Positions 1 to 8,465 of a stretch of 64,000 bases of DNA are shown piece after piece; within the stretch, counting starts at the first letter, position 1, and every line of letters begins with the position of its first letter. A program made the translations under genes and the position numbers. Source of the DNA: Desulfopila aestuarii DSM 18488 (GTDB lineage Bacteria; Desulfobacterota; Desulfobulbia; Desulfobulbales; Desulfocapsaceae); contig NZ_FRFE01000005.1 of the NCBI RefSeq assembly GCF_900143695.1, forward strand, positions 1 to 64,000, in the 5' to 3' direction. Below the pieces are notes generated by a model. That model searched no databases. It was not told the DNA's origin and worked only from the letters and a program-made list of their open reading frames with translations.

Positions 1-321
1 CAAAGGAGCCGCCTCACCGTCTACCTTGACCAAGGCGTAGTCGGCCCAGACAATAATGCAGCTGAAAATGCCATCAGGCCGTTTGTGATAGGCCGCAAAA
101 ACTGGCTCTTTGCCGGTAATCCTGCCGGAGCGGCAGCTAGTGCCAGCCTCTACAGTCTCGTCGAATCAGCGAAAGCAAATGGCCTGGAACCGTACAGATA
201 TCTTCGTTTTATCTTCGAAAAACTTCCTTTCGCAGAATCGCAGAGCGATTACGAAGAGCTGCTACCGAACAGGCTCAAAGCCGCCGACCTCCTTTTGCCG
301 CAATCAATAAGTGGGGTTTAA
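1..321 (+). CDS. IS66-family transposase (TnpC-like), C-terminal fragment
   Basis: This is the last 106 codons of a transposase; the 5' part lies outside the window and frame 1 is open from base 1. The sequence reads through a [12 protein letters not shown] block followed by [14 protein letters not shown], which is the conserved C-terminal signature of IS66-family DDE transposases, and then a short tail about [10 protein letters not shown] and LLPNRL typical of the family. The stop at 319-321 sits only about 11 bases from the apparent end of the element. Whether the full element is intact cannot be told from here. Family assignment is firm; activity is unknown. Confidence 0.9.
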   Translation, partial: QRSRLTVYLDQGVVGPDNNAAENAIRPFVIGRKNWLFAGNPAGAAASASLYSLVESAKANGLEPYRYLRFIFEKLPFAESQSDYEELLPNRLKAADLLLPQSISGV

Positions 322-332
322 TTAGCGGATAC
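1..332 (+). mobile_element. Right end of an IS66-type insertion sequence
   Basis: The element is represented by the transposase 3' end and a short tail, GTGGGGTTTAATTAGCGGATAC, ending near 332; this resembles the usual IS66 right end (GTGGGGTTAATTGAGCGCTTAC as I remember it). The minus-strand VanZ-like reading frame runs into this end, so the insertion seems to lie inside that gene. IS66 elements make 8-bp target duplications, so GGATAAAA at 333-340 is the expected copy. The terminal repeat starts GTAT rather than the usual GTAA, so the exact boundary is an inference. Confidence 0.7.
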
Positions 333-925
333 GGATAAAAGGACAACCTCGCACTGTATTGGCCGTGATAAGCATATTGGCCTGACCGTGCCGCTGAGCC
401 AGTTTTGCCTTCAAAACGACTTATCTCAAAAGGTGTCTCGAAATCAGCCAACAAAGGGAATTGATATCTTGCCAGAAGTTCATCTGCAAAAGATGACAGT
501 GCTGGCCATAGAACGAAAAAGGCCAACAAAAAGGCTATACCATGAATAAGTATGTTTTCGACTCTCCTTCGCCAGGAGGTATAAGACAAGAACAACGAAG
601 CTCCGGCAAGATCTCCCACAACATCTGCTGGTTCGATTCCTTTTCCGGAAACCCAGCCTTGTAATCCTTCAACTGATATGGCCAAGATCAATACCATCAC
701 AAGCACAGCGAATGAAAAATGAAACAATGGTAGCCGCGAGAGTCTTGGGAAAAAAAGAAGGAGACAATAACTTGATAGGAAAAACAGTATTATATGACCG
801 CATTCCCATAGATGATAAATGGAACGCAAATGGATCTGCAGATATGATCCGGGAAGGAAAAGTGCAAACAGCGCAACTGACAGGAAAACCAGTGCCGCTT
901 TTTTAAAATTGGATACCGGGTTCAT
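275..925 (-). pseudogene. VanZ-like membrane protein, 3' end lost to IS66 insertion
   Basis: The product has four or five hydrophobic segments in its first 150 residues and the VanZ pattern E-x2-QG, followed by D-x3-D-LAG (about residues 85-110). After the membrane part comes the start of a soluble C-terminal domain with FETPFEISRFEG, a form seen behind VanZ domains in exopolysaccharide loci. The native sequence stops around codon 198 (base 333); the last residues, LIKPHLL onward, are antisense transposase sequence, so the gene is truncated. ATG at 923-925 has AGGAT just upstream. It lies downstream of the outer-membrane barrel and export genes on the same strand and probably was the last gene of that operon. 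Loss of the C-terminal domain makes function doubtful. Confidence 0.7.
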
Positions 926-1065
926 ATCCTACGCACAAAGAATACGAATAGCCATCATCTCCCGGAAACAACTTCAGCAACTTCTGTTTTTTATCATCCA
1001 CACAGCCTCCCTCCTGACCAAAAAAAATTCTTACCTCTATCTCGGTAGTCTCTATCCTCTTCCTA

Positions 1066-2463
1066 TTACCATTGGAATAACTCATTTTCGTAGGAAATAG
1101 TCACTGAGGCCCGATGATCATCATAATCATCTTCATTGTTACCCGATGTGTAATGCACAAAACCATAGGAAATGCCGGCTGTGTAATCTTCAAGAAACCT
1201 GTAGTTGACACTCAAGCCGGTCGCATAAACCTTGCTATTCACAGTTTCAAAACCAGAGGGTGTGCCGTTTTCGCTGCTTTCATCGCTATCTTCTTTGGCA
1301 AAACTTGCATAGGCAGAACCGCTAATATACTCAGTAAAGGCATGCTGCAAGCTTGTCTGCATATTCCAAAATTCAGTACTCCCTTTTTGATCTGTTCCGT
1401 CAAAGTTATCGAAACGGAAACCATGAGCAGCAGTCAGTCCGACAGACCCTTTCTCAAGCGTATAGTTTAATCCGAAGTTTTCGTTTGAGCCCCAATTACC
1501 GCTCTGACCGTCCTGTTTGGAATAAGATGGGCCAGCTCCAAAACTCAGGTTGAGCCGAGGAGAAACATCCCATACCCAGCCCAATGTAACATTATGGATC
1601 TCACTATCACTCCTCAAGTTGGAGTCATAATCAGACAGATTGTAACTGTAGGCCCCACTCAAAGCATGGAGTGGATTCAATCTATAATTCAGACTTAAGC
1701 TCCCCCGATACTCATCAACATCATCGGAATCAGCAGGGATTGCAGACCCGCTGTCATTTTCGACCGAATCATAAAGGCCACGAATAAAACCTGCCGATGT
1801 GGTAACTCTCCATTTTGAGTTGATTTTATGATTAACAGTCAAACCGAAATCATGCTTGTCGTAGTCTTGATAATCGCTCCCGGAGTAATCGCTATCATTT
1901 CTTAGGATGGCCCAAACGTAATCGAAGGACACCGAGCTGTCCTCATAGTATGTATACATCGTTCCAAGGCTGAGCGAGTTGTTGGTATATCTTCGCCGGC
2001 CATTTTGATCCCTTAAGGTATCGCCAGCGACGTCAGCTCCCGGACCTCCGGAAACGATATCGCCTGTTTCAGGATCCGTAGTCGGGCTATATGAGTTAAA
2101 TTCATCGGTAATACTGAGATTATCAGCCAGAGAAACGTTCCAATACCGCGTCAACATCCGCAAATACTCAAGCGAGAGTTTATGGTCGATATCATCCTCA
2201 CTCTCATCAAAATCATACCAGAAGCTCGGTGCATAGGTAAAATCGAGGGATTGCCTTTCAGTCTCTGAGATAATGGTGATAAATGGTGACACCCTCAAAC
2301 GCGAATAATCATCGTCATCAGGAGAGTTGGAATTATCATAATTCCGGTCAAAATACTCGTAACCGGTGCTCACACCAGCAGATATGGTATTGACCGCTGC
2401 AGAAAGAGGAGCAGACATGCTCAGACAAACCGCAACTCCCAAGGGTAATATTTTTATATTCAT
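1066..2463 (-). CDS. Outer-membrane beta-barrel protein of an exopolysaccharide locus
   Basis: A 465-residue protein with a clear signal peptide (hydrophobic stretch to about residue 23, ending SAPLSAA). The mature part is made of alternating hydrophobic/polar strands separated by Asp/Ser/Asn-rich loops, and it ends in a strand (SVTISYENELFQW), all typical of a barrel in the outer membrane. Such proteins accompany XrtA/exosortase-type polysaccharide export systems and are thought to help secretion across the outer membrane. It follows the export-protein gene by 33 bases on the same strand. The start ATG has a GGGG run directly before it. No enzymatic motif is visible; the family link is by character and context rather than a diagnostic motif. 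Confidence 0.7.
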   Translation of the reverse strand: MNIKILPLGVAVCLSMSAPLSAAVNTISAGVSTGYEYFDRNYDNSNSPDDDDYSRLRVSPFITIISETERQSLDFTYAPSFWYDFDESEDDIDHKLSLEYLRMLTRYWNVSLADNLSITDEFNSYSPTTDPETGDIVSGGPGADVAGDTLRDQNGRRRYTNNSLSLGTMYTYYEDSSVSFDYVWAILRNDSDYSGSDYQDYDKHDFGLTVNHKINSKWRVTTSAGFIRGLYDSVENDSGSAIPADSDDVDEYRGSLSLNYRLNPLHALSGAYSYNLSDYDSNLRSDSEIHNVTLGWVWDVSPRLNLSFGAGPSYSKQDGQSGNWGSNENFGLNYTLEKGSVGLTAAHGFRFDNFDGTDQKGSTEFWNMQTSLQHAFTEYISGSAYASFAKEDSDESSENGTPSGFETVNSKVYATGLSVNYRFLEDYTAGISYGFVHYTSGNNEDDYDDHRASVTISYENELFQW

Positions 2464-2496
2464 AGCCCCAGTATTCTCTCCTCACGCTTTCGAGGG

Positions 2497-3216
2497 TTAA
2501 TGTACAATTATGATATCACCGGATTTAATTACAATATTCTTTTCCAGATTACGGCCATCGAGAAAATCATCATAATCAAACTTCAGGGTATTACCACTGA
2601 ACATTGGCGAACTCTTGCTGCCATTTTCACGTACAACAGTCAACTCGGAATTGGCCCACTCAGTAAATCCACCACTTCTGGCGATCACCTGCACCAGATT
2701 TATCGGCTGATCGATATTGTATATACCAGGGTTCACGACCTTGCCCATAACCGTATACAACTTGCTGTTACTCTTTTTTAGCACGACCGTTACAATCGGA
2801 TCATCATATACTGTTGCATAAAGAAGTTTCAAATAATCAGCCATCTGGGTCAAGGTCATATCAACCACCTCGACATCCCCAATGTGCTTCAGAGATACTC
2901 GACCGTCAATACGTACCTGAATACCGGTACCTGCCGCGTCTGCACCGCTCGAACCTTCATCAGGTGTAGTAGTCGGAGCAGACACCGCCATGCTCCCCTC
3001 ACCGTAAACCTGAACCTCGAGAAAATCCCCATGGCCGATCACATATTCGGGATCCTGTGGCTTCACCACACCACTGCCGCCCAAAACAGTCTTCTTTGCC
3101 TGTATTTTCAGATCATCCGAAGCACTAATATCCTTGGTGGACTGAGCGGCAAACGAAGAAAATGCACAAAGTAATACCATTACAAAACTGAACATAAATG
3201 AGCGAATTCCTACCAT
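2497..3216 (-). CDS. Polysaccharide export protein (Wza/EpsE type)
   Basis: A 239-residue exported protein with an N-terminal signal sequence to about residue 24 (AFSSFA-AQ). The Poly_export domain begins at YVIGHGDFLEVQVYGE (about residue 58) and includes the PDGRVSLKHIGD-like strand (here RIDGRVSLKHIGDVEV). A SLBB-type segment follows (YTVMGKVVNPGIYNI) and the protein ends GDIIIVH. Proteins of this family form the periplasmic/outer-membrane channel for polysaccharide. No lipobox cysteine is present, unlike classical Wza, so it is probably a soluble periplasmic form working with the neighbouring barrel. AGAGAGGG precedes the ATG. It is divergent from the TPR lipoprotein gene. Confidence 0.88.
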   Translation of the reverse strand: MVGIRSFMFSFVMVLLCAFSSFAAQSTKDISASDDLKIQAKKTVLGGSGVVKPQDPEYVIGHGDFLEVQVYGEGSMAVSAPTTTPDEGSSGADAAGTGIQVRIDGRVSLKHIGDVEVVDMTLTQMADYLKLLYATVYDDPIVTVVLKKSNSKLYTVMGKVVNPGIYNIDQPINLVQVIARSGGFTEWANSELTVVRENGSKSSPMFSGNTLKFDYDDFLDGRNLEKNIVIKSGDIIIVH

Positions 3217-3266
3217 GACACCCTCTCTGCATTAAGGTTAATCTGTATCCTCATCTCTAAAACAGC

Positions 3267-3295
3267 ATTCGATCACATTTTTGTATTACTGTCAA
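3267..3295 (-). promoter_or_regulatory. Predicted sigma70 promoter for the export-protein operon
   Basis: On the minus strand TTGACA (3290-3295) is followed by a 17-base spacer and TCGAAT (3267-3272). The -35 is a perfect match, the -10 matches at four of six positions. It lies about 50 bases upstream of the export-protein ATG in the divergent intergenic region. Prediction only. Confidence 0.55.
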
Positions 3296-3485
3296 ATATT
3301 TACCCATTTGTGAATTCTTTTCCCTAACAACATGCCTGCGTAGAGGTTTCTTGTGATTTCTATAGGGAAAGGCGTTGATTTATTCTACAGTATTGTTTTT
3401 AATCTGTAATGTATTCGATGACAAGACACTAAGGTTCCGAACCTTGCTTCTCGGAATAAGACAAAACCATTCAATAGGTAAACTT

Positions 3486-5765
3486 ATGGCTTACTCACGC
3501 GGGCTTGGACTGTGTTGTCTCATATTGACCCTTCTTTTTTTCACCGCCTGTACCGACCCGGAGCAAAAAAAACAATCACATTATAATAAAGCACTTGAGT
3601 TCATTCAAAAAGATGACTCAAAATCCGCAGTGATAGAACTGAAAAACGCAATTCAGATAGATCCAAAATTCGCGAATGCCAGGTATCAGTTAGCGCTCAT
3701 CCATCTGAAAAATGGAGAAATGCGGGATGCTTTCGGGCAGCTCAAACGTGCAGCCGACCTTGATCCCGCGAATGTCGATGCTGGCGTGAAAGTCGCAGAG
3801 TTCCTTCTGTTGGCAAAAAACAGTGAGGAAAGCCGAAAGTATACAGAGCAGGTTTTGAAAAACGATCCGGCAAATATTGACGCCTTGGCGCTGCTGGCCA
3901 ACATCGAGCTTGTGGATGGTAATTTCGATGCGGCCATGACGGCTCTCGATAAAGTCCCAGCAGACAAGGCAAATACTGACCGTTTTTACAACATCAGAGG
4001 CCGGGTGTATGCCGCCCAAAAGGACATCAACGCCAGTGAAGAGATGTTTAAAAAGGCCCTTGAAGTTGCTCCGGACAATATTGCCAACCACAGGACATTA
4101 CTAATTTTCTACCAACAGCAAAACAGGGTCGATGATGCAGAAAATATCCTGAACAAGATTGCCACCACGTTTCCTGAAAATGTCCAGGCCCATTTGCTGC
4201 AAGCCAACTTCTACAGTGCAACAGGGAAACCTGACAAGGCCGAGCAAGCCGCACTAAAAGCACTAGAACTAGATCCTAAAACTGAATCGCTCTACATCAT
4301 GGTGGCCGGATTTTACAAAAAACAGGGCAATTTCAGTAAAGCTGCAACATTTCTTGAGAACTCTCTTGTCAAACTTCCGGATTCAATTGAAATCAAAGCC
4401 ACTCTTGCTGATTATTATTTTGAGCTGAAACGCTTTGATGACGCAAGAGCAACGATGGAAGCTGTGCTGGCAACAAACCCTGATCACGGCGGAGCCACAT
4501 TCGTTAAGGCAAAGCTGTTGCTGAACGACAATAAAGTTAAAGAGGCTGTCGATTTGCTGACTGCCATCACCGCCAATTACCCCAAATGGGGTGATCCTTT
4601 CTATTTTCTTGCTCTTGCCAGGTTACGCTTAGGGGAAATAGAGCTTGCCAGTAAAGCAGCGAACGAAGCACTGAAACTTGCTCCGGCAGACAGCCGGTTT
4701 CACACACTACAGGCCCAGATTTTTCTCATCCAGGGCGAATCCGTGAGTGCAGGGCGCGAGGCAACTATAGCTCTGAGACTTGAACCGCGCAATTTTGCCG
4801 CAGCGAAACTACTCGCTAAAGCCCTATTGCAGGAAAAGCGATTCACGGAAGCTGTCGAAATGATCACCAAGATCCGGGAGCAGGCGCCGACCGACATCGA
4901 GATGCTCGGCAACCTGGGTTTGGCCCACTTGGGTGCTAAAAATAATGAAGAGGCACAGAAAGCCTTCTCCCAACTAATTGAGCTTGACCCAGCCAACTCC
5001 AAGGCCCTCGCCTTCTTAGCCAGCCTTACCGCTCAAGGTGATGTCAAAATGGCAGTAAATTTGGTGCAAAAGCAGATTGAACTGGCCCCAGAGGCAAGCG
5101 GGCATTATATGTTGCTCGGCGACCTGCTCCTGCGCGATAAGCAGCATGAAACCGCTCTTGATGCATTTGCCAAGGCTCAGTCTCTTGCCCCGCAGAATCC
5201 GCAACCATATATCATCCGCGCCCGCATCATGCACGCTCTTGGCAAGACAGATGACGCTGTAAAAGAATTTCAGGATCTCTTGGCAAAACAGCCGAATTCT
5301 GTCCCCGGGCATATGGGCATGGCAACTCTTCTTGAAATACAAAAGAAATACCCTGAGGCCAAAGCTGAATATCTGAAAGTGCTTGAGCTTAAACCCGATC
5401 AGCCTGCTGCCGCCAACAATCTCGCCTATTTGATCACTCAGGATAAAAACGGCGATCTTGGCGAAGCTCTCCGACTTGCCATGCTGGCGAAACAGGCATT
5501 GCCGGATGACCCTCATATCGCCGACACGCTTGGCATGGTCCACTACAAACGTGACGCCTATGGGCTTGCGATCTCGCAATTTGAGCAGGCTCTTATAAAC
5601 AGACCGGACGATCCGATTATCAATTATCATCTGGCGCTGGCTCAGTTTGGCAATAATGATATGGCGAGTGCCCGTGCGGCTCTGGAGAAGTCGCTCGCTT
5701 CTGAAACGGCCTTTGCTGAGCGAGCGGAAGCGGAGGAACTGTTGAAGAAGGTTGATGGGAAGTAA
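3486..5765 (+). CDS. TPR-repeat lipoprotein, PrsT-like (exosortase-associated)
   Basis: A 759-residue lipoprotein built almost wholly of tetratricopeptide repeats. I place the start at ATG 3486 because it gives a clean lipoprotein signal (hydrophobic core then LLFFTAC lipobox at about residue 20), while the open frame upstream to 3375 has no signal features. About 20 TPR units follow, each with the A-x-Y/F-x-L-A and P-x-N/D pattern (ALEFIQKDDSKSAVIELKNAIQIDP, then similar blocks to the end). Long TPR lipoproteins of this type (PrsT) occur with XrtA polysaccharide systems and probably scaffold the envelope machinery. The gene is divergent from the export operon. Family name is from overall character and neighbourhood. 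Confidence 0.8.
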   Translation: MAYSRGLGLCCLILTLLFFTACTDPEQKKQSHYNKALEFIQKDDSKSAVIELKNAIQIDPKFANARYQLALIHLKNGEMRDAFGQLKRAADLDPANVDAGVKVAEFLLLAKNSEESRKYTEQVLKNDPANIDALALLANIELVDGNFDAAMTALDKVPADKANTDRFYNIRGRVYAAQKDINASEEMFKKALEVAPDNIANHRTLLIFYQQQNRVDDAENILNKIATTFPENVQAHLLQANFYSATGKPDKAEQAALKALELDPKTESLYIMVAGFYKKQGNFSKAATFLENSLVKLPDSIEIKATLADYYFELKRFDDARATMEAVLATNPDHGGATFVKAKLLLNDNKVKEAVDLLTAITANYPKWGDPFYFLALARLRLGEIELASKAANEALKLAPADSRFHTLQAQIFLIQGESVSAGREATIALRLEPRNFAAAKLLAKALLQEKRFTEAVEMITKIREQAPTDIEMLGNLGLAHLGAKNNEEAQKAFSQLIELDPANSKALAFLASLTAQGDVKMAVNLVQKQIELAPEASGHYMLLGDLLLRDKQHETALDAFAKAQSLAPQNPQPYIIRARIMHALGKTDDAVKEFQDLLAKQPNSVPGHMGMATLLEIQKKYPEAKAEYLKVLELKPDQPAAANNLAYLITQDKNGDLGEALRLAMLAKQALPDDPHIADTLGMVHYKRDAYGLAISQFEQALINRPDDPIINYHLALAQFGNNDMASARAALEKSLASETAFAERAEAEELLKKVDGK

Positions 5766-5783
5766 AATCAGGGTATTCGATCC

Positions 5784-5848
5784 GGGGACAGATCGAAGTA
5801 TGCGCTTATCTGATTTTCACAAAAAGACGTGAAAAAAAATCTGTCCCC
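5784..5848. repeat. GGGGACAGAT inverted repeat with nested hairpin
   Basis: GGGGACAGAT at 5784-5793 is matched by ATCTGTCCCC at 5839-5848, and inside lie TTTTCAC (5814-5820) and GTGAAAA (5829-5835). It sits between the convergent ends of the TPR gene and mnmE. GGGGACAG repeats of this kind are common as dispersed palindromes mobilised by Y1/RAYT transposases in many proteobacteria; here it may also act as a two-way transcription terminator. The structure is seen; the role is inferred. Confidence 0.6.
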
Positions 5849-5877
5849 TCAGGTTACGGTTTCGATAGGTAGATCTA

Positions 5878-7269
5878 TTATTTACCTAGACAGAATTGCT
5901 CGAAGATCACGTCCAATATATCTTCGGTGGTAGTCTCACCGACAATATCACCGAGTTGATCCAGACATTCCTGCAGATCAACGGCTATCAAATCGCTCGT
6001 GGCTCCAACTTCAAAGGCATCTCGCAAGCGTAAGCATGCACCATGCGCCTTGAGAAGGGCTTGTTTATGACGGACATTCGGCGCACAGCCCTGTTCTTCC
6101 CACTGATCTGCACCGGAAGCCACGCGCCGAAAGATTGCATCTTTTAGCTCATCAATCCCCAGCTGCTTTCCAGCTGAGATATGCACGACGGGAGCAATAG
6201 TCTGAAGTGGGTCGATGAAATGCTTATCAACCTTATTGAGATCAATCTTGTTCACCACAACCAGCATGGGTTTATGGCTTACAGCCGTATAGAGTTTCAA
6301 ATCCTCAACCGAAACATCTCGAGATCCATCCAACATAAAGAGTACAAGATCAGCCTCATTGATCAGGCTTTTTGCCCGCTGAATTCCCATCTCTTCGACT
6401 TTTCCAGCATTATCACGGATTCCGGCAGTATCAATGAGACGCACTGGCATCCCATGGACATCAAGGTACTCTTCGATGGTGTCACGGGTTGTCCCAGGAA
6501 TTTCAGTCACTAAGGCCCGTTCTTCTTCGAGAAGTGTGTTAAGTAGACTCGATTTTCCGACGTTGGGCAGCCCGGCGATTACAACAGAAATGCCTTCCCG
6601 GTAAATTTTACCCTGATCAACATTTTTCAGTAACCGCTCCAATGGCTCAGCAACCTCATTCTGCAATTGCCGAATAATATGACTGTGATCAACAATCTCA
6701 ACATCTTCATCAGGGAAATCGATTGCCACCTCAATCACCGCACGCATCTGCGCAAGGCTCTTGCGTATGCGGTCAATACGCTGGTAGAGAGCGCCAGATA
6801 GTTGTTCCTGTGCAAGATCAACGCCTTTTCTGGTGCGAGCCGACAGGATATCAATCACCGCCTCGGCCTGGGTCAAATCTATTCGCCCGTTCAGAAAGGC
6901 ACGCTTGGTAAATTCTCCAGCAGCGGCAAGCGCAACCCCCTGAGCAAGTATAAGTTCTAAAACATTTTGGAGGACCAGAAAGCTTCCGTGGCAGTGAACT
7001 TCGACCACATCTTCTCTGGTATAGGTATGAGGTGCCCGCATGTAGACAGCAAGCACCTCATCAAGAGTACGACCAGTCGCTGAATCGACGATATGGCCAT
7101 AATAAAGATGATGACTGGCAAACGAGCAATCCGAAACGCGGGGCTTGAAAATACGTTGCAGGACCTGCAGCGCTTCATCACCACTCATACGGATAATGCC
7201 GATGCCGCCAGATCCGGCAGGCGTCGAAATGGCAGCTATGGTCTGACTTTGGGCAGAAGATGTATGCAT
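5878..7269 (-). CDS. mnmE: tRNA modification GTPase MnmE (TrmE)
   Basis: MnmE works with MnmG to install the aminomethyl/carboxymethylaminomethyl group at U34 of certain tRNAs. The 463-residue protein has the N-terminal formyl-THF-binding domain (DTIAAISTP-like start, here QTIAAISTPAG), a helical domain, and an inserted G domain with P-loop GLPNVGKSS (residues 233-241), DTAG switch, and NKID. The C-terminal CLGK motif with its catalytic cysteine is present. Length is normal. It is the last gene of the rpmH-rnpA-yidD-yidC-jag-mnmE series, and its partner mnmG is on the plus strand 5 kb away. Confidence 0.97.
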   Translation of the reverse strand: MHTSSAQSQTIAAISTPAGSGGIGIIRMSGDEALQVLQRIFKPRVSDCSFASHHLYYGHIVDSATGRTLDEVLAVYMRAPHTYTREDVVEVHCHGSFLVLQNVLELILAQGVALAAAGEFTKRAFLNGRIDLTQAEAVIDILSARTRKGVDLAQEQLSGALYQRIDRIRKSLAQMRAVIEVAIDFPDEDVEIVDHSHIIRQLQNEVAEPLERLLKNVDQGKIYREGISVVIAGLPNVGKSSLLNTLLEEERALVTEIPGTTRDTIEEYLDVHGMPVRLIDTAGIRDNAGKVEEMGIQRAKSLINEADLVLFMLDGSRDVSVEDLKLYTAVSHKPMLVVVNKIDLNKVDKHFIDPLQTIAPVVHISAGKQLGIDELKDAIFRRVASGADQWEEQGCAPNVRHKQALLKAHGACLRLRDAFEVGATSDLIAVDLQECLDQLGDIVGETTTEDILDVIFEQFCLGK

Positions 7270-7320
7270 TTCTCTACTGGAGATGATCGGTTAAAACCTA
7301 CTGGCAAACCGGCCAGGAAA

Positions 7321-8268
7321 TTATTCTTCTCCGGAGCCGTTGCCATTTCGACCGCCTTTTCCGCGACGATTGCGGGGAGCATTCTTCCGGCGTCCACCGC
7401 GATTGCCCTTGCCCGGCTTATAGATAAGGATCTTCTTGAACAAACCGTCACCAACTGAACGGCTCCGTACATCCTTATCTTCCTGCAGAACCATATGAAT
7501 CTCTCGCCGCTCAGAAGGATTCAAGGCTGGAAGCACCTGGGTTTTACCGCTCTCTTTGACCATTTTGGCCAATTCAACCGCACGTACTTTCAGTTCTTCA
7601 AGCCTGCGTTCACGAAAATCGCCAACGTTTATCGAAATCCGTAGACGTTCGCTGCATTTTCTCGCAACAATTTTTCGGACAAGATACTGGATAGAATCTA
7701 GGGTTTTTCCTTCAGGCCCGGCAAGTTCTTCTTCAAACTCGCCTTTTACGCTGCAGCTCACAGAAAGGCCTTTCGCACTAACCTCAACGGTTGAGGGAAA
7801 ACCCATGAGTTCAACAAGACGGGTGACTTCTGCCTGAACAATCTCCAGAGTCTCCCCCCCAGCATCATCTTCGCTTTCCCCGGGGACATCGTCATCCTCA
7901 TCGTCGTCGCTGTCATCGCCATCGCTACGGGTATCGGCCCGCCGCTCTGACGTCTCTTCCGCAACCACCTTTGGTTCCTCAACCACCTCAACCGGTTCAC
8001 TCACCGGCTCGACTTCTACAACCGGTGCTTGTTCAGAAACAGGAGCCACAGGTACAACTATTTCTGACTTAACTTTTTTCTGCCCACTCTCCGACTTCAT
8101 GGAAACCCGGATTTTCGCTTTTTTGCGGATGAGGCCGAAAATGCCGGTTGAACCAGTCTCAACCACCTCAATATCCAGCATCTCCTGCGGAACGCTCAGG
8201 GCCTCGCAGGCGCTGCGTATTGCATCGGTAACTTCTTTTCCGTAAAAATCATGTTTCTTTACAGACAT
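7321..8268 (-). CDS. jag: Jag/KhpB-type RNA-binding protein with acidic linker and RG tail
   Basis: The 315-residue protein has a Jag N-terminal domain (residues 1-55, with GSTGIFGLIRKKAKIRV), a KH-like domain (about 140-210) and an R3H domain (about 225-285, with NPSERREIHMVLQ). Between the first two is a long Pro/Val/Glu linker ending in a strongly acidic stretch (about 115-137, nearly all Asp/Glu/Ser). The last 30 residues are Arg/Gly/Asn-rich. KH-R3H proteins of this family bind RNA and sit next to yidC in many bacteria, as here. The acidic linker and RG-rich tail are extensions beyond the core family. Start ATG at 8266-8268. Confidence 0.92.
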   Translation of the reverse strand: MSVKKHDFYGKEVTDAIRSACEALSVPQEMLDIEVVETGSTGIFGLIRKKAKIRVSMKSESGQKKVKSEIVVPVAPVSEQAPVVEVEPVSEPVEVVEEPKVVAEETSERRADTRSDGDDSDDDEDDDVPGESEDDAGGETLEIVQAEVTRLVELMGFPSTVEVSAKGLSVSCSVKGEFEEELAGPEGKTLDSIQYLVRKIVARKCSERLRISINVGDFRERRLEELKVRAVELAKMVKESGKTQVLPALNPSERREIHMVLQEDKDVRSRSVGDGLFKKILIYKPGKGNRGGRRKNAPRNRRGKGGRNGNGSGEE

Positions 8269-8465
8269 TGTATTCTCTGTACTTTAGATATGTTTGAATC
8301 GGGAAACAGCTATATTTCCTCACATAATGAGGAGAAAGCTACCTACTCAACACCGACGACTCATCTCTGTAACCCGCTACTATTCATATTCGCCAGGGAG
8401 CTTTAACAGCTGTTGACCAGATTTTCCTCTGCCCTGACGAACAACAGGCTAGACCTGCCGGTTTA

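Noticed and set aside
903-1085. 60-residue ORF upstream of the VanZ-like gene
   Set aside because: It overlaps the end of the barrel gene and has no ribosome site or motif; the sequence is the spacer read in another frame.
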